The notes beneath the pieces are model-generated. The model was not told the origin of the DNA and ran no database searches. It was given only the letters and a program-made list of their open reading frames with translations. Shown one piece after another: positions 10,601 through 20,147 of a stretch of 64,000 nucleotides of DNA. The DNA is from Zelonia costaricensis (taxonomy: Eukaryota > Euglenozoa > Kinetoplastea > Trypanosomatida > Trypanosomatidae). The position numbers and the translations under genes are program-made. The stretch covers positions 1-64,000 of the forward strand of contig JASAOO010003471.1 of assembly GCA_030849075.1 (NCBI GenBank), written 5' to 3'. Each line of letters begins with the position of its first letter. The stretch's first letter is position 1.

Positions 10601-12986
10601 CTTAGCCGCCGAGGACGCCAAGGCGGAGATGCGGCGCACCATGCGGCTGCAGCGCCGCAGCGGTGAGGGCCTCGTCGGGGGCTCTGACATGGAGGACGAG
10701 GAGGGGGAGGAAGCGGAGGTGCGGCGGACGGACGAGCACCCGTTCGGCGACACCGATCCCTTCAGCTTTGTCGACCCTCGCGCGGCCAACGCGAACACGC
10801 ATGGCGACCTCACCAAGAGCTTTATCACGTTGGCCGAGGAGCAGCTGGAGCTGCTGCGCGGCTTGCCGGGCCGCTCGCACGGCTTCGACGCCCTGCGGCC
10901 CGTTGCGGTGCCAGCGGCGGCGGCGGCGGCAGATGGCGGCGCGGCACGGGTCGCTGTGACCAGCAGCGGCAGCACCGCCGCGGACGGCGCCGGGCGTGGT
11001 GCCGCGCCCAGCGCCCCGAACGCCGACAGCGCGGCCGCCCCACTCTACTCGTTCTTGCTGAACGTGCTGGACGACACGACGGCCCGGCAGCAGTGGCGCG
11101 GGCTGGCGCGCGTGGTGAGCTCGCTCGTCGTGCGCTTCCGCGTGCTCGACGAGGCGGACGACGCGGTGCGCCGTGCTGCTGCCCTCGCAGCGGTGAAGGA
11201 GGAGGAGGAGGCCAAGGCCACGTCGCCGTGGTCGCGTCCCGGCTCCGTGCAGCGCGGCGAGGCCCTGGCCAGCACCTCGCGCGGAGACGGCCTCGCCAAC
11301 ACGCTGCCCTCCCCCGGCCGCTTGCCGCCCGTCCAGATCGCCTCGCTCACCGCCGCGTCCGCGGCGGCAACGGCGCCGTCGCCTCACGCCAAAGCGCTCA
11401 AGTCCCGCGAGCCGACGCTGCGTGGTCTTGGCGCGGCGGCGGGCACCACCACCGTGGCGGGAGGACGGGTGCCGGCGCAGGTAGTGCCGGCCTTCTCGCC
11501 CGCCACGCCGCCACCGCCGCAGGCGCCGCACGGTGGGGCCGTCCCCTTCTCGTCACCCGTGTCACACGCCGTGCCCAAGGTGCCGCCACCGGCGACACGG
11601 GAGGAGACGTCGCCCCGGACGCGTGAGAGCAGGCCGGCTTTAAGCTCTGCAGACCCCCCGTTGGCGGGCCGCTGGAGCAGCAAGCCAACACCCGTGCCGG
11701 TGATGTCCACCATCTCCATCCGGCTTGGCGAGGAGCTGCGCTCGCGCGGAGTGCAGCGGCCCGCCTCCCTCGTCTCCAAGCAGGAGGCCAGCCCCGCGGC
11801 CGAGGCGGAGCGCTGGCGGCCGTCTGCCCCTGCTGGCATGCAGGCGGGCGCCGGCTCCCCGGGCTCTGCTACGCCGTCTCTCATGACCCCGCATGGGCGG
11901 TATCAGCGCGAACACCAACACCTGCAACAGCAGCAGCAGAACCATCAGAACCAGCATCACCGCGAGGAGTCGTCGCCGTCGTCGGCCACCACGCTGTCGG
12001 CAGGTACCGTGGCGACGCAGGTCATGACGCCCATCGCGGCAGGCGAGCGCGATATGCCGCTTGCCCCGACCGCGGTGCTGTTGCAGCCCAGCAGCGAGCC
12101 CGCACCAAGCAGCACCGACGACGCGGCGGCTCACTTGCAGCCCACAGAGACGGGCGAGTACATCGCCGTATTCACCGGCGAAGGCGACGCGCAGCGCCGC
12201 TCCTTGGTTGGGGCGTCGAGCAGCCTGGTGAGCACCGGCATCGGGGACCGTATGCTCTCTGGGGAGGAGTGGAGGTCAAGTCGACCTGGCAGTGCGCGGG
12301 TGGCCCGCGTGACGGTGCGGTCAACGGAGGAAGAGAGTGGAGAGCACGACCCCCTCACAGACGCACCACACAGGCACGCGAGCGACGGCAACCTGTATCT
12401 GTCCTCATCCGCCGTGCCACTCTCACCCGAGCGCCGTAAGCAGCACCAGGACCAGAACCAGCGCCAGCGCCAGCCACAGCGCAACCAGCCACCGCAGCAG
12501 CAGCAGCAGCGCCAACCGCAGCGGCTGTCCACATCGTTCACGGCAACGCACGAGTCGTCGCAGCAAAAGCCGGTGGCGACCAGGCGTGTGCCGAGCATCG
12601 GTGGCAGCGAGAGCGGCTCTTCGCTGCGCGACGTCGCCTCCACGGTGTTTGGCGGCCCGAACCGGCGCAGCTCCACCGCCTCCCACCTCACGACGTCGGT
12701 GTCCTCGAGCATCGGGCATTTCATTCCACGACAGGTTGCCGTCTTCGACGACTTGCCGCCTGCGTTGCATCGCGAGTCGGTGCAAATGACCACACCACGG
12801 GAGCCCCAGCTCGCCTCGCCCGAAACGCCTGCCGTCGCCCCGCCTGGTGAGGCTCTGGCAGAGGCGCCCCCAGCGGAGGGTGAACAGGCGCCGTCGCCGT
12901 TGAACCCGCTGCAGCCGCTCGTAGTACGCCCTGATCACAAGGCACCCCTACCTGCCTCACGCAAGGAGCACTTCCGCATGAACTAG
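7665..12986 (+). CDS. Giant protein with Sfi1-like Trp helices and low-complexity tail
   Basis: A 1773-residue protein without a recognised family. Residues 1-110 are helical and charged. Around 355-410 two helices carry the pattern hydrophobic-x-x-W-R followed by Arg/Lys-rich sequence (FIVWRTY near 361, IFLRWRRF near 396), resembling Sfi1/centrin-binding repeats. A coiled coil follows to about 500. Near 555-570 a helix reading LLLSWVNWV resembles the first helix of a calponin-homology domain, but the rest of that fold is not evident. Residues about 600-760 look ordered. Beyond about 1150 the chain is Ser/Pro/Ala-rich, with Gln-rich patches near residues 1421 and 1610. The ATG at 7665 lies 12 bases inside a frame that otherwise opens with TTG. 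A basal-body or cytoskeletal role is inference. Confidence 0.9.
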   Translation: MTSRERLTQARHVALLSGDAPVLNRCAKEEAHLKQRLAQSTAAYANLTQQSHAAASKEERTRSARLQAQFAALLSNTPGVELPSQSTSLAADNAGRDSLPANAAAAPRTSTPTSGPVVNVAALRGVSPGALTRVEPCALGFPDAYEASGFKSIIHWASIAFDETYLTAYGPRRVRDAAQTSLIVTTGGARGARSAQPHRLMAAVACYLLNQVLCADPVVAELWQSKLREPIFDAVFSSQSIATGQERERQRRGHGADPAVADAVVDRTIGTTSSPLASVASGVGATANASLVDRPFPPRTNLYESRDDFAVLRLWTEEVATEQREKLAVCNRVRGLQHAMARRQMAVHLFQRRARQAEVRGIFIVWRTYTRQRRTTLAAMELYLENRHHRYVEETIFLRWRRFTLRAKVEALQRRLLNIAADRDRAAREHAAAQQVLQEQLASERRHHQQVVFERDTLHAQVLDGHAVEVDALRLMLQMERMQTMESSKWARRWERAAKTFRPAQPCPAMPRAMWSAGRSLVTSEEAFAAIALRNAGDQQVLLQMPYTMILPARERIEQLLLSWVNWVMETSPHGSSWIAVEAFMHGYGAHPRSILQQQKLALSKIDPQAAALAKRSAMLGNGTCEFGVYTLMSVVRELRRRYAQAGLVDKAVRRGYSRSTSMANGSSRPNAAAVTAQECFHELTYILAAQTCGGLYPPLLSHCSTLSAWLSAEGVFGGPTSSFEGTKRQQRLQHTAFLWLLSSLLVGHVQVMWMAPPGDKGTFSFSSTRPVNDRGNSATAAAWLRCKHEADMLQLARFNFPVKNGQGLGGAAGAGPTAATTMSTTAGRKTTIAARNTVFPKKRSMAVSSAASASVRAAAKAATEEAEAAAMANATEMTLIEMLRVRHRATRASLSVSSSTGSTLVGRELLLASEDSLTDIEAFLGMVPAQLESLKGRPRANASTTSASAARSLSTGSGPADDDESDEDRMINGLLHQLLAAEDAKAEMRRTMRLQRRSGEGLVGGSDMEDEEGEEAEVRRTDEHPFGDTDPFSFVDPRAANANTHGDLTKSFITLAEEQLELLRGLPGRSHGFDALRPVAVPAAAAAADGGAARVAVTSSGSTAADGAGRGAAPSAPNADSAAAPLYSFLLNVLDDTTARQQWRGLARVVSSLVVRFRVLDEADDAVRRAAALAAVKEEEEAKATSPWSRPGSVQRGEALASTSRGDGLANTLPSPGRLPPVQIASLTAASAAATAPSPHAKALKSREPTLRGLGAAAGTTTVAGGRVPAQVVPAFSPATPPPPQAPHGGAVPFSSPVSHAVPKVPPPATREETSPRTRESRPALSSADPPLAGRWSSKPTPVPVMSTISIRLGEELRSRGVQRPASLVSKQEASPAAEAERWRPSAPAGMQAGAGSPGSATPSLMTPHGRYQREHQHLQQQQQNHQNQHHREESSPSSATTLSAGTVATQVMTPIAAGERDMPLAPTAVLLQPSSEPAPSSTDDAAAHLQPTETGEYIAVFTGEGDAQRRSLVGASSSLVSTGIGDRMLSGEEWRSSRPGSARVARVTVRSTEEESGEHDPLTDAPHRHASDGNLYLSSSAVPLSPERRKQHQDQNQRQRQPQRNQPPQQQQQRQPQRLSTSFTATHESSQQKPVATRRVPSIGGSESGSSLRDVASTVFGGPNRRSSTASHLTTSVSSSIGHFIPRQVAVFDDLPPALHRESVQMTTPREPQLASPETPAVAPPGEALAEAPPAEGEQAPSPLNPLQPLVVRPDHKAPLPASRKEHFRMN

Positions 12987-14074
12987 TGTGCGGACGGCTG
13001 CCAACCCTCCCATGTGCTGTTGTTCCACCTTGTTTATAGCAGCGATTTCGCCTGCCCCCCCCCCCACCCCCACCCCTTCCGCGCCCCTTGCTCGCCAGCT
13101 CCACGGCTCTCTGTCAAACACCAGATCTGTGGCGGCTGTGAGTGGCTTGGCTGCACCTCAGTCCCTGTCATCATCTTCCACGTCCTCTTACCTCTCTCCT
13201 GCTCCCGACTGCACAACTCTCTTCCTTTTTTCTTTTGTCTGCTTCCCCGTTTTCCGTGGCACGTCGTCGTCCTGTCTGCTCCCCATGTCCGTGGCCGCGG
13301 CTGCTGCCGCGTTGGAGGTGGGGAGGGGAGGGGGCGGCGTCTTCAGGCCAGCCGGCGCACGTTGTGTTCCTTTTTTTTTTTTCAGCGCTGCAGCGTTGAC
13401 GGAACTGATGTATCATTCCCCACCCCCGTTTCCCCTCATGTTTGTGTTCAGCGCACTTTCTGTGCCTACTTGTCTTCGCACCGCGGCCTCTTCTCACGCT
13501 TGGTCAGCTTTTCCTGTTTGCCTTGTTGTAGGTAGACGCCTGTTACGAGCAACGTGCAACGCGCTGCGCTGCGTAATTGAAATTGAACCCCACCCACAAC
13601 GCACACAAGAAGCTAGAAAGCGAAGTGCACGGCACAATTTGTGTCGCTGATGTAGGGAAGAAGCCGCAAAGATTGCTTTTTGTTTTTGGAATTTCCAGAA
13701 GAAAAGAGAGCAACGCTGGGGCCGAACAAGTGCGCCTTCGAATTCTCCAGGCCCCCCCCCACCCGGGGGAGAGATGGTGGCGACTTGGGCAGTCAGGTAT
13801 GCGTCGTTGTGTCTCCTCCCCCCGTTCACGTTGGGAATGCCGTGGAGAAGGTACACGTACCGCAACTCTCCTGCTCCCCGTGTGCCCATGCTCTTTTTGC
13901 ACGACTCCTCGAAACGCAAAACACACACACACACACATACATAAACACTTACGCAATTGTGGTGCGTTTTGTTTTCTGCTACTCGCACATCCGCATTGGC
14001 AGCCAAGCACACTTTGAAACAACCAAGATTGGCGCTGCCTTCGAGGGCGCTTCTCCCTCCCCCTCCTCTACGAT
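12987..14074. other. 1.1 kb intergenic region
   Basis: C-rich run near 13052-13075, T run near 13371-13382, CA-rich stretch near 13918-13945. No coding-like frame on either strand. Confidence 0.7.
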
Positions 14075-14437
14075 ATGACGGGAAAGGCAAGCAACACGGA
14101 GGCGGAGCTGGCGGCCCTGAAGGTCCCAACTCACCCGCTGCCCGGCGCCGCGTCCTCCTCCGCTACTACCGCCACATTTGCCGAGAGCACGGCAGCTACG
14201 CCGAACGCCAAGAAGAAGCTGCGCGACCGCATCAAGCCGGTTCCGGTGGCAGGCAGCAAGCCGGAGTACTACCGCGTGTTGGAGGACATCGAGCGTCGCC
14301 GAACACGTGACCTGCGTCGCATTGCTCGCACTGCTGAGGCGGAGACGCGCCGAAAGGGCTACCGCATCCTCGCGCTGGTGCTGGTGCTTCTGCTGGCCAG
14401 CGCGCTCGGCTTTTATTTGTTTGCACGCTTTGTGTGA
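14075..14437 (+). CDS. Small tail-anchored membrane protein
   Basis: A 120-residue protein. Residues 1-55 are polar and Ala/Ser/Thr-rich. Residues 56-97 form a strongly basic helix (many Arg, plus KPEYYRVLEDIERRR). Residues 98-117 are a single hydrophobic span (ILALVLVLLLASALGFYLF) ending three residues before the C-terminus. This is the topology of a tail-anchored protein inserted post-translationally, with the N-terminus in the cytosol. There is no SNARE heptad pattern long enough to call a SNARE. Third-position GC is high, as in neighbouring genes. Target membrane and function are unknown. Confidence 0.82.
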   Translation: MTGKASNTEAELAALKVPTHPLPGAASSSATTATFAESTAATPNAKKKLRDRIKPVPVAGSKPEYYRVLEDIERRRTRDLRRIARTAEAETRRKGYRILALVLVLLLASALGFYLFARFV

Positions 14438-15540
14438 ACCCTTTTGGTGCTGTGTGTGTGTGGGGAGGACAGGGGGGGGGGAGGTTGCCAGCTGTGATTC
14501 AATAGTAGAACTCACTCGTCTCTCTCTCTCCGCTGCTCTGCTGCCGTGTTTGTTTGCCTCCGTGCGCGCTCCTGCTTCCGTTGCTCCCCTCTAGAGACCC
14601 CTCAACAGTGTCTGCGTCTGTTCACGTCGACAAGGAAGTACTCCTTCTCTCTCACTCTTTACTTGAGCACGGACACTGCCTGTGGTACACGGCTTCTGCT
14701 ATCCTCAGAGTGGTTGTGCGGGCTCTGCACACGCGCAAGGACGCTGCGGCGGTGACCACGCGAGCGTCCACTCTAGCCTGGGTGACTGAGCGCTGCACCT
14801 GTTCCATCCCTCCAACGCTTCGTACTTGGCTGCTCCTCATTCCGCTCCCCCCTCCCCTTCCCCCCCTCCACTCGGCTTTCTTTTGCACACGCCGCACCCG
14901 GACGCTCCCCCCCTTCCTCTCCCCTTCAAACAGGTCCAACACACGCAGGCGAGCACATACCCGTGCGCTCAAACACAAGCACCCCTCCCCCTCCCCCCAG
15001 GCGCACACACGCACACGCGCTTTCACGTGCAACCGCCGAAGACGACTGTCGACGGCGACATCGTGCGTTCTGCGACTCTCGACGCGGCGGCCACGGTACG
15101 GAGGGCGGCTGCGCTCATTCGTGCATCTTTGCACCTTCGCACTTGCCACACACGTGCACGGCTGCCGCCATCGCCCCCCCCCCTCTCTTGTTTTGCCTTT
15201 TTTTCTGTCTCTGACTCCGCCTTCTTCCAAGTAAGGAAAAAAAGGCTTTCAGCTTGCGCGCTCCTGCACTTGTGCGTGTGTGTCAGCGGCACTGCCTCAC
15301 CGCTTCTTAGACCTAATTGTAGCGTGGTGTGTATTCGTCGCTCGCCGTGGCGTTCCCTCTTCTCCCTCCCCCCGCTCCCCTCCTGCACCGACTGCCGCGG
15401 AGAGGCGGGTCAGCCTCGCTGTTTGAGCGTTGTAAATTCTGTTGTTTCTTCTTCGCTGTGTGTGGGCTGTGTTGCGGCGTTGAACTGCTCTGCGGACATC
15501 CTCACGAGGGTCACTTGCTTCGGTTCGACTGTAGGACACC
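14438..15540. other. 1.1 kb intergenic region
   Basis: GT-rich near 14450-14465 immediately after the stop, long C/T runs near 14848-14935 and 15176-15212, and CA-rich near 15002-15022. A longer frame runs through here into the CDC73 gene region in a different phase; it is a shadow, not a gene. Confidence 0.7.
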
Positions 15541-16638
15541 ATGGCCACCTCCACCTCGACCTCGTCGCCGATGGACGCCGCCGCGTGCCGCGAGGCGTGG
15601 TTTCGCGCCATGGACGCGACGGCGGCGATGACAAGTACCGCACCGCTGCAGCCCGCCTCCGAGTACACGGCGAACGCATACCTGCCGGCGCTGTCGCTTG
15701 TCGGCAGCGAGTCCGACTTTCTTGCGCAGCTCCGCGAGCAGGACCGCGCCTTTGCGGAGTCGGCGCCGTCGCTTTTTGTGCCGCAGATGACGCTGGAGGA
15801 GGCGTGCCACGCGAAGCCGAGCTTCTACCAGACATTCCGCGGCGAGCGCATGACGGCCGAGACGTCCTTCCAGCCGCTGCCGGTGAAGTCGTCCGAGGAG
15901 GAGGGCGGGGGCGTCTCGGGGGCGATGAACGGCCGCCGCGGGGGCCAGCAGCGGCGCAGGACGGAGGCGGCCGAGCCGCCACGCGGGACGGCGCCACTCT
16001 ACGGCGGGTTTCTCGGGCAGGAGGCGATGTCGCCCAGCACGGCGGTGCAGCGCAAGCCCGACTTCATGCCGATCCTCCTCGTCCCATCCGCCACGACCGC
16101 GCCGCTGCAGCTGGTGAACATCAAGCAGTTTCTCGAGCGCGGAGCCTACGTCGACCCGGCCAACCTCTTTATTGATCAGGAGACCGGCGTGGCCAACATC
16201 CGCGACACGAAGCCGCGCTCTGTCGTGGTGAAGCCGGGCAGCTTTCACGACCCGCACAAGTACCGCGTTGCCTTCCGTCAGTTCCGCGTCGTTGACGACC
16301 CGGACGAGGTCGACAACTGGTCGCACGTGTGCGGCTGCATTGTGGAGGGGAAGCTGTGGCAGCTGAAGGGCTGGTACCCTAGCGAGGACGCGCGGTCGCG
16401 TGAACCGAGCCGCCTCTTCTCCCGCATCCGGGCGTTCCTGGCGTACTTCGAAGAGGACAAGGTGCCGCCGCAGTGCCGCGAGTGGAACGTGCAGTCGCTG
16501 GCGTTGACACGCAACCTGCTGAAGGATCAGATACACATCGCCCTGGCATCGCAGTTCTGGGAGCAGCTGTACACCTTCCTCGACGAGCACCCCACCTTCT
16601 CCACCTACACGATCCCGCTGACGGACGAGCGCCTATAG
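15541..16638 (+). CDS. CDC73: CDC73/parafibromin-like PAF1 complex subunit
   Basis: A 365-residue protein. Its C-terminal half matches the Cdc73 C-terminal (Ras-like) domain. Residues about 174-206 read PILLVPSATTAPLQLVNIKQ and continue into a FLE-G-YV-type stretch. Residues about 241-279 carry the hallmark DDP followed by W, then VEGKLWQLKGW. Residues 307-325 end the domain with C-x-x-WNV. In other eukaryotes Cdc73 is part of the PAF1 complex that travels with RNA polymerase II and links elongation to histone modification and 3'-end processing. The N-terminal 170 residues are divergent and include a basic/Gly-rich stretch (about 125-145). Length is close to fungal Cdc73 and shorter than animal parafibromin. 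The ATG at 15541 follows AG at 15533-15534. Confidence 0.9.
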   Translation: MATSTSTSSPMDAAACREAWFRAMDATAAMTSTAPLQPASEYTANAYLPALSLVGSESDFLAQLREQDRAFAESAPSLFVPQMTLEEACHAKPSFYQTFRGERMTAETSFQPLPVKSSEEEGGGVSGAMNGRRGGQQRRRTEAAEPPRGTAPLYGGFLGQEAMSPSTAVQRKPDFMPILLVPSATTAPLQLVNIKQFLERGAYVDPANLFIDQETGVANIRDTKPRSVVVKPGSFHDPHKYRVAFRQFRVVDDPDEVDNWSHVCGCIVEGKLWQLKGWYPSEDARSREPSRLFSRIRAFLAYFEEDKVPPQCREWNVQSLALTRNLLKDQIHIALASQFWEQLYTFLDEHPTFSTYTIPLTDERL

Positions 16639-17858
16639 CGCGGCTCCGTGTGCGGGGGTCTTCTTTGTGTGTATGTGTATGTGTGTGTGTGGGGGGGGGT
16701 GAGTTGACCTAGGTGTAGGTAAAGAGGCAACACCGAGGAGAAGGAGGGAACGGGAAAACTGGCAAACAGAAGAAGGTGGTTGGCAGAAGTCAGCGGGCGG
16801 GTTGGGGACCGGCGTCGTCGTCGAGGGCGGGTACAAGGAATCCGAGCCGGCATTGGGTGTATGGGTGCGCGTGTTCCTGGCAAGTGGTCGCCGCTGCGTA
16901 TCGTCCTCGTGCCGACCACCTCTGTGTTTGTCTCCCGCTTTATTCCTCCTTTTCTCTCTCTCTCGAGCTACCTGCCGCGCGCCAGCCTGCTTGTGGCTGT
17001 GTGCATAGGTGTGAGTGTGTGTGTGTGTGTCTGTGCGTGTGTGTGCGTCTTCGCGCATGTAGGGCCGCCTCTGTACTAGACCGGAGTAAGGAGACAAGAA
17101 CACTACTTCAAACAGTCACCACTAGCGAAGCGCACACGCGGGAGCGGACGTGCCGCACGGCAACAGCGATGGCAGGAACACCGGTGGAAAGAGGAAGTGC
17201 CGCTTCCTTTTGTACGTTTTTCCTGTCTTCCGAAGAGCACGTGCTTGTCTACACCTCCCTCCCTGTTCTGATGGCTGCGGGTGGGGGTAAGGGAACTCCT
17301 GTCGCAGTGTCGCCAGAAGAAGGGTGCCTGCGTCCGCGCCGTTTTGTCAAGCGAAGCGAGTGCGCCAGAGAGCTAGAGAGGGCTCGAGTGTGCCGAGCGT
17401 GACGCTGCCTCCCTGGCGCTCCCTCCACGAGACGCCGCGCGCCTTGCTCGACCACTCGTACGCCCACAAACAAGTTTGTGTGTGTGCCCCCAACCCTCTT
17501 CTTTTCCCGCCCCTCTGCACCGACTGCTTCGCTCGTTTTTTTTTCAACTCCACGTGTGACGCACTTCACGTCTATTAAACCTCCTTCCCCCCCCCCACAC
17601 ACACACAACCCACAAAACCAAAAAAAAAAACACAACGCGTCTGCGCGGGCTCTGCAGTACCGGCATCTTCTTCACAGCAGAGTCACTCTCGCTTGTTGCT
17701 GTTGTTTCGTTTCCCTTCGCAATCTGGCGTTCTCGGAAAGGTCATTCCCTATTGCCCGCCTGCCTTGCCTGCTGCGACTCCGGCCCACTCGTCATTTGCC
17801 GTTTCCCTGCGCTCAGCATCACCCACGCCGCAGCCCACCTGACACCGCATCGGCCGCC
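16639..17858. other. 1.2 kb intergenic region
   Basis: A TG-rich repeat at 16666-16690 runs into nine G at 16691-16699. More GT sequence lies at 17011-17043 and 17478-17488, C and CA runs at 17585-17610, and an A run near 17621-17630. A 77-codon frame starting at 17169 lacks convincing coding bias and is not annotated. Confidence 0.65.
16666..16699. repeat. (TG)n tract followed by G9
   Basis: An imperfect TG repeat directly abuts a run of nine G, 28 bases after the CDC73 stop. It lies in the probable 3'UTR. Confidence 0.8.
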
Positions 17859-18518
17859 ATGCTTCGCCGTCTCGCCAACCGCTCCACGTCCTTCGTGACC
17901 GGGGCTGCCGTGCAGGCGCGCCACACCACCATCCTCTCCGTTCGCAAGGGCAACAAGGTGATTCTCATCGGCGACCGCCAGGTGACCCTCGGCGAGCGCA
18001 TCGTCGCGAAGAGCAGCGCGTGCAAGCTGCGCAAGCTGAACGACAACGTCGTCATCGGCTTTGCCGGCAGCACCGCCGACGCCTTCGCCCTGATGGAGAA
18101 GCTCGAAAACAAGCTCAACGACTTCCCGGACCAGCTGTCGCGTGCGGCGGTCGAGCTGGCCAAGGACTGGCGCACAGACCGCGCGCTGCGCCGCCTGGAG
18201 GCCTCCCTCATCGTCTGCAGCAAGGAGGAGACGCTCGAGATCGACGGCCAGGGCAACGTCATTACGCCAGAGGAGGACGGCATCATCGCCATTGGGTCTG
18301 GTGGCACGTACGCAAAGGCGGCGGCGCGGGCGCTGATTGACGTGGAGGGCTACGACGCCGAGAAGATTGCGCGCAAGGCGATGAAGATTGCGACCGACAT
18401 CGACGTCTTCAGCAACAGTAACTGGGACGTCGAGATGCTGACCCGCGAGGAGGACGCCGTGAAGCGGGAGGAGGCCGAGAGGGCGGAGAAGGCCAAGGAG
18501 GAAGTCAAGACGGAGTAG
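17859..18518 (+). CDS. HslV: HslV, mitochondrial threonine protease subunit
   Basis: A 219-residue proteolytic subunit of the bacterial-type HslVU (ClpQY) protease. After a 22-residue basic N-terminus suited to mitochondrial import ([13 protein letters not shown]...), the sequence [19 protein letters not shown] begins. Cleavage before Thr23 would expose the catalytic N-terminal threonine of this T1B family. Other hallmarks are [10 protein letters not shown] (about residues 67-76), [11 protein letters not shown] (about 97-107) and [10 protein letters not shown] (about 145-154). The last 25 residues form a Lys/Glu-rich extension beyond the bacterial length. The frame is open 127 codons upstream, but only through spacer sequence; ATG 17859 gives the presequence. 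HslVU in trypanosomatids is mitochondrial and has been tied to kinetoplast DNA copy control in Trypanosoma brucei (established knowledge). Confidence 0.96.
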   Translation: MLRRLANRSTSFVTGAAVQARHTTILSVRKGNKVILIGDRQVTLGERIVAKSSACKLRKLNDNVVIGFAGSTADAFALMEKLENKLNDFPDQLSRAAVELAKDWRTDRALRRLEASLIVCSKEETLEIDGQGNVITPEEDGIIAIGSGGTYAKAAARALIDVEGYDAEKIARKAMKIATDIDVFSNSNWDVEMLTREEDAVKREEAERAEKAKEEVKTE

Positions 18519-20147
18519 GCGCGGGCCTGCCTCTTTGCTTTGTTTCGTATTCGAGTAGGCCGTGTGCGCGTGTTTGCGGCGGCGGGGGGGGAGGGGGGAT
18601 TGGCGTAGTGCAGGCGCGTCGGTTGAGCGCCGCGCGCCACCACCGCCGGTTCACGCGCTGCTTAGCCCCGCCTCTCCGTCGTGGAGGCGGCGGACTCTGT
18701 GGAAACGGCGCTTGTGAGTGCGTGCGAGGAGCGGCGCCTCCTCCACCGCACCCCCCCCCCCTCCTTCCCCTCCCTCCTCCCACTTCTTCTCTTCCTCCAT
18801 GAAGTCGTCTTCGGCGTGCACGGCTGCAGCTGGACGGCGTTTCACAGACACTCAATGGCGAGCGCGTGGAGAAGTGGCAAGGCGTCGGCACGCGCGGCGC
18901 ACGCATTCAGGTGCACGCACAAGGACCACCCCCACCCCCTCCTCAGGGCGGTCGTGCAGCTTTGCCTGTTTGCCCCCTTCTCTGAATGCCGCCTTTGTTT
19001 TCTCACTTCCTATCATTTGGGACGGCGTTGCCGTTGTTGTTGTGAGGGTGTGTGTGTGTGTGTGTGCAGTGGTGTGGCGAGTTGTCTGCCAGAGGGCAGG
19101 TACCTACCGGCGTAAAGCTATACATCTATGTAAACCTAGCGGCATCCTGTGTGCATGGGCACGTGAGGGCAGCGTTTACGTGAGAGGAAGCCTTACTCTC
19201 GTCGGTGCACGCTTGGGGTTGCAGGGCCGCCGGCCTTCGCCCTCCTCCGCTCCCCCCCCCCTCTCCAGCACACGGCTAAGTGCATGAGATTCGAGGGAAA
19301 CAAAGCCGTCGCAGTGCCGTGTGTGTGAAGCCCTCGGCGTAAGTGGAGCCCAGTTGACTGTGGCACAGCGTGCGGCATGAATGTAGAACAAAGAAAAAAA
19401 ACGCCTCCTCTTGCGCTTCAACCTCCCTCTACGCTGACACACACACACAAACACACACACGTGCACACACTTCCCACAAGAGCCGGTGGCTTCAACGCCC
19501 AACAAAGATAAGCTCGCGAGCAGCGCTCCTTTCCGCACTCCTCTACTCCTCACTGTCATCACAACTGCGGCGAAGGGGCAACTGTGACGGAAACAAACAC
19601 CCACGCACGAGCACTTCTCACGGTGGGTTCGTGTAGGCCGAGCCCGTCTTGACCTTTTTCTCCCTACCCTTCCTTCTTGTTTCACTAAGCGAATTAAGTG
19701 CCGCCCTCGAGGGTGTGCTCCTCCGAGACTGGACATCTTCTGTGTGTCTCCGTGTTGATTTGTAGCCGCCCGCTCTCTTGCTTCCGCCTCTCCCCTCTCC
19801 CTCCCCCCACGTGCGCCCTTCTGCGGTCTTGTGCGGCTCCGTCAGACCGGGCGTTTCCCCTCCTCTTTTCTTTTTTTTCTCTGTGTGTGTGTGTGTGCTT
19901 TGGCGTAAACAAATTCTTGAATGTGCGAGGAAAGGGCAGATTAGGGAGGGCACATAACCGACACGAACTAACTGCCACACGCGTAAACAAAAAAAGGAAA
20001 ACAAAGAGAGAATCCAAAGAGCATAGCAGCGACAAACAAACAAACACACACAAAAAAACGAAGTGCAAGACAGGACGGCAAGAACCCGGCTTACAGGTCG
20101 CGAGGCTCTCTGCGCGGAGATTGCCAACACTCTCACGCGCCTCTAGC
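18519..20147. other. 1.6 kb intergenic region
   Basis: GT tract at 19048-19067, CA tract at about 19437-19470, a second GT tract at about 19880-19898, then an A-rich stretch (about 19985-20060) before the next gene. No coding-like frame. Confidence 0.7.

Noticed and set aside
14826..16175. 449-codon plus-strand frame overlapping the CDC73 gene
   Set aside because: Runs through spacer and then out of phase across CDC73; the Arg-rich part is a frame shadow.
17169..17402. 77-codon frame upstream of HslV
   Set aside because: Mixed codon use and no motif; lies in a GT/CT-rich spacer.
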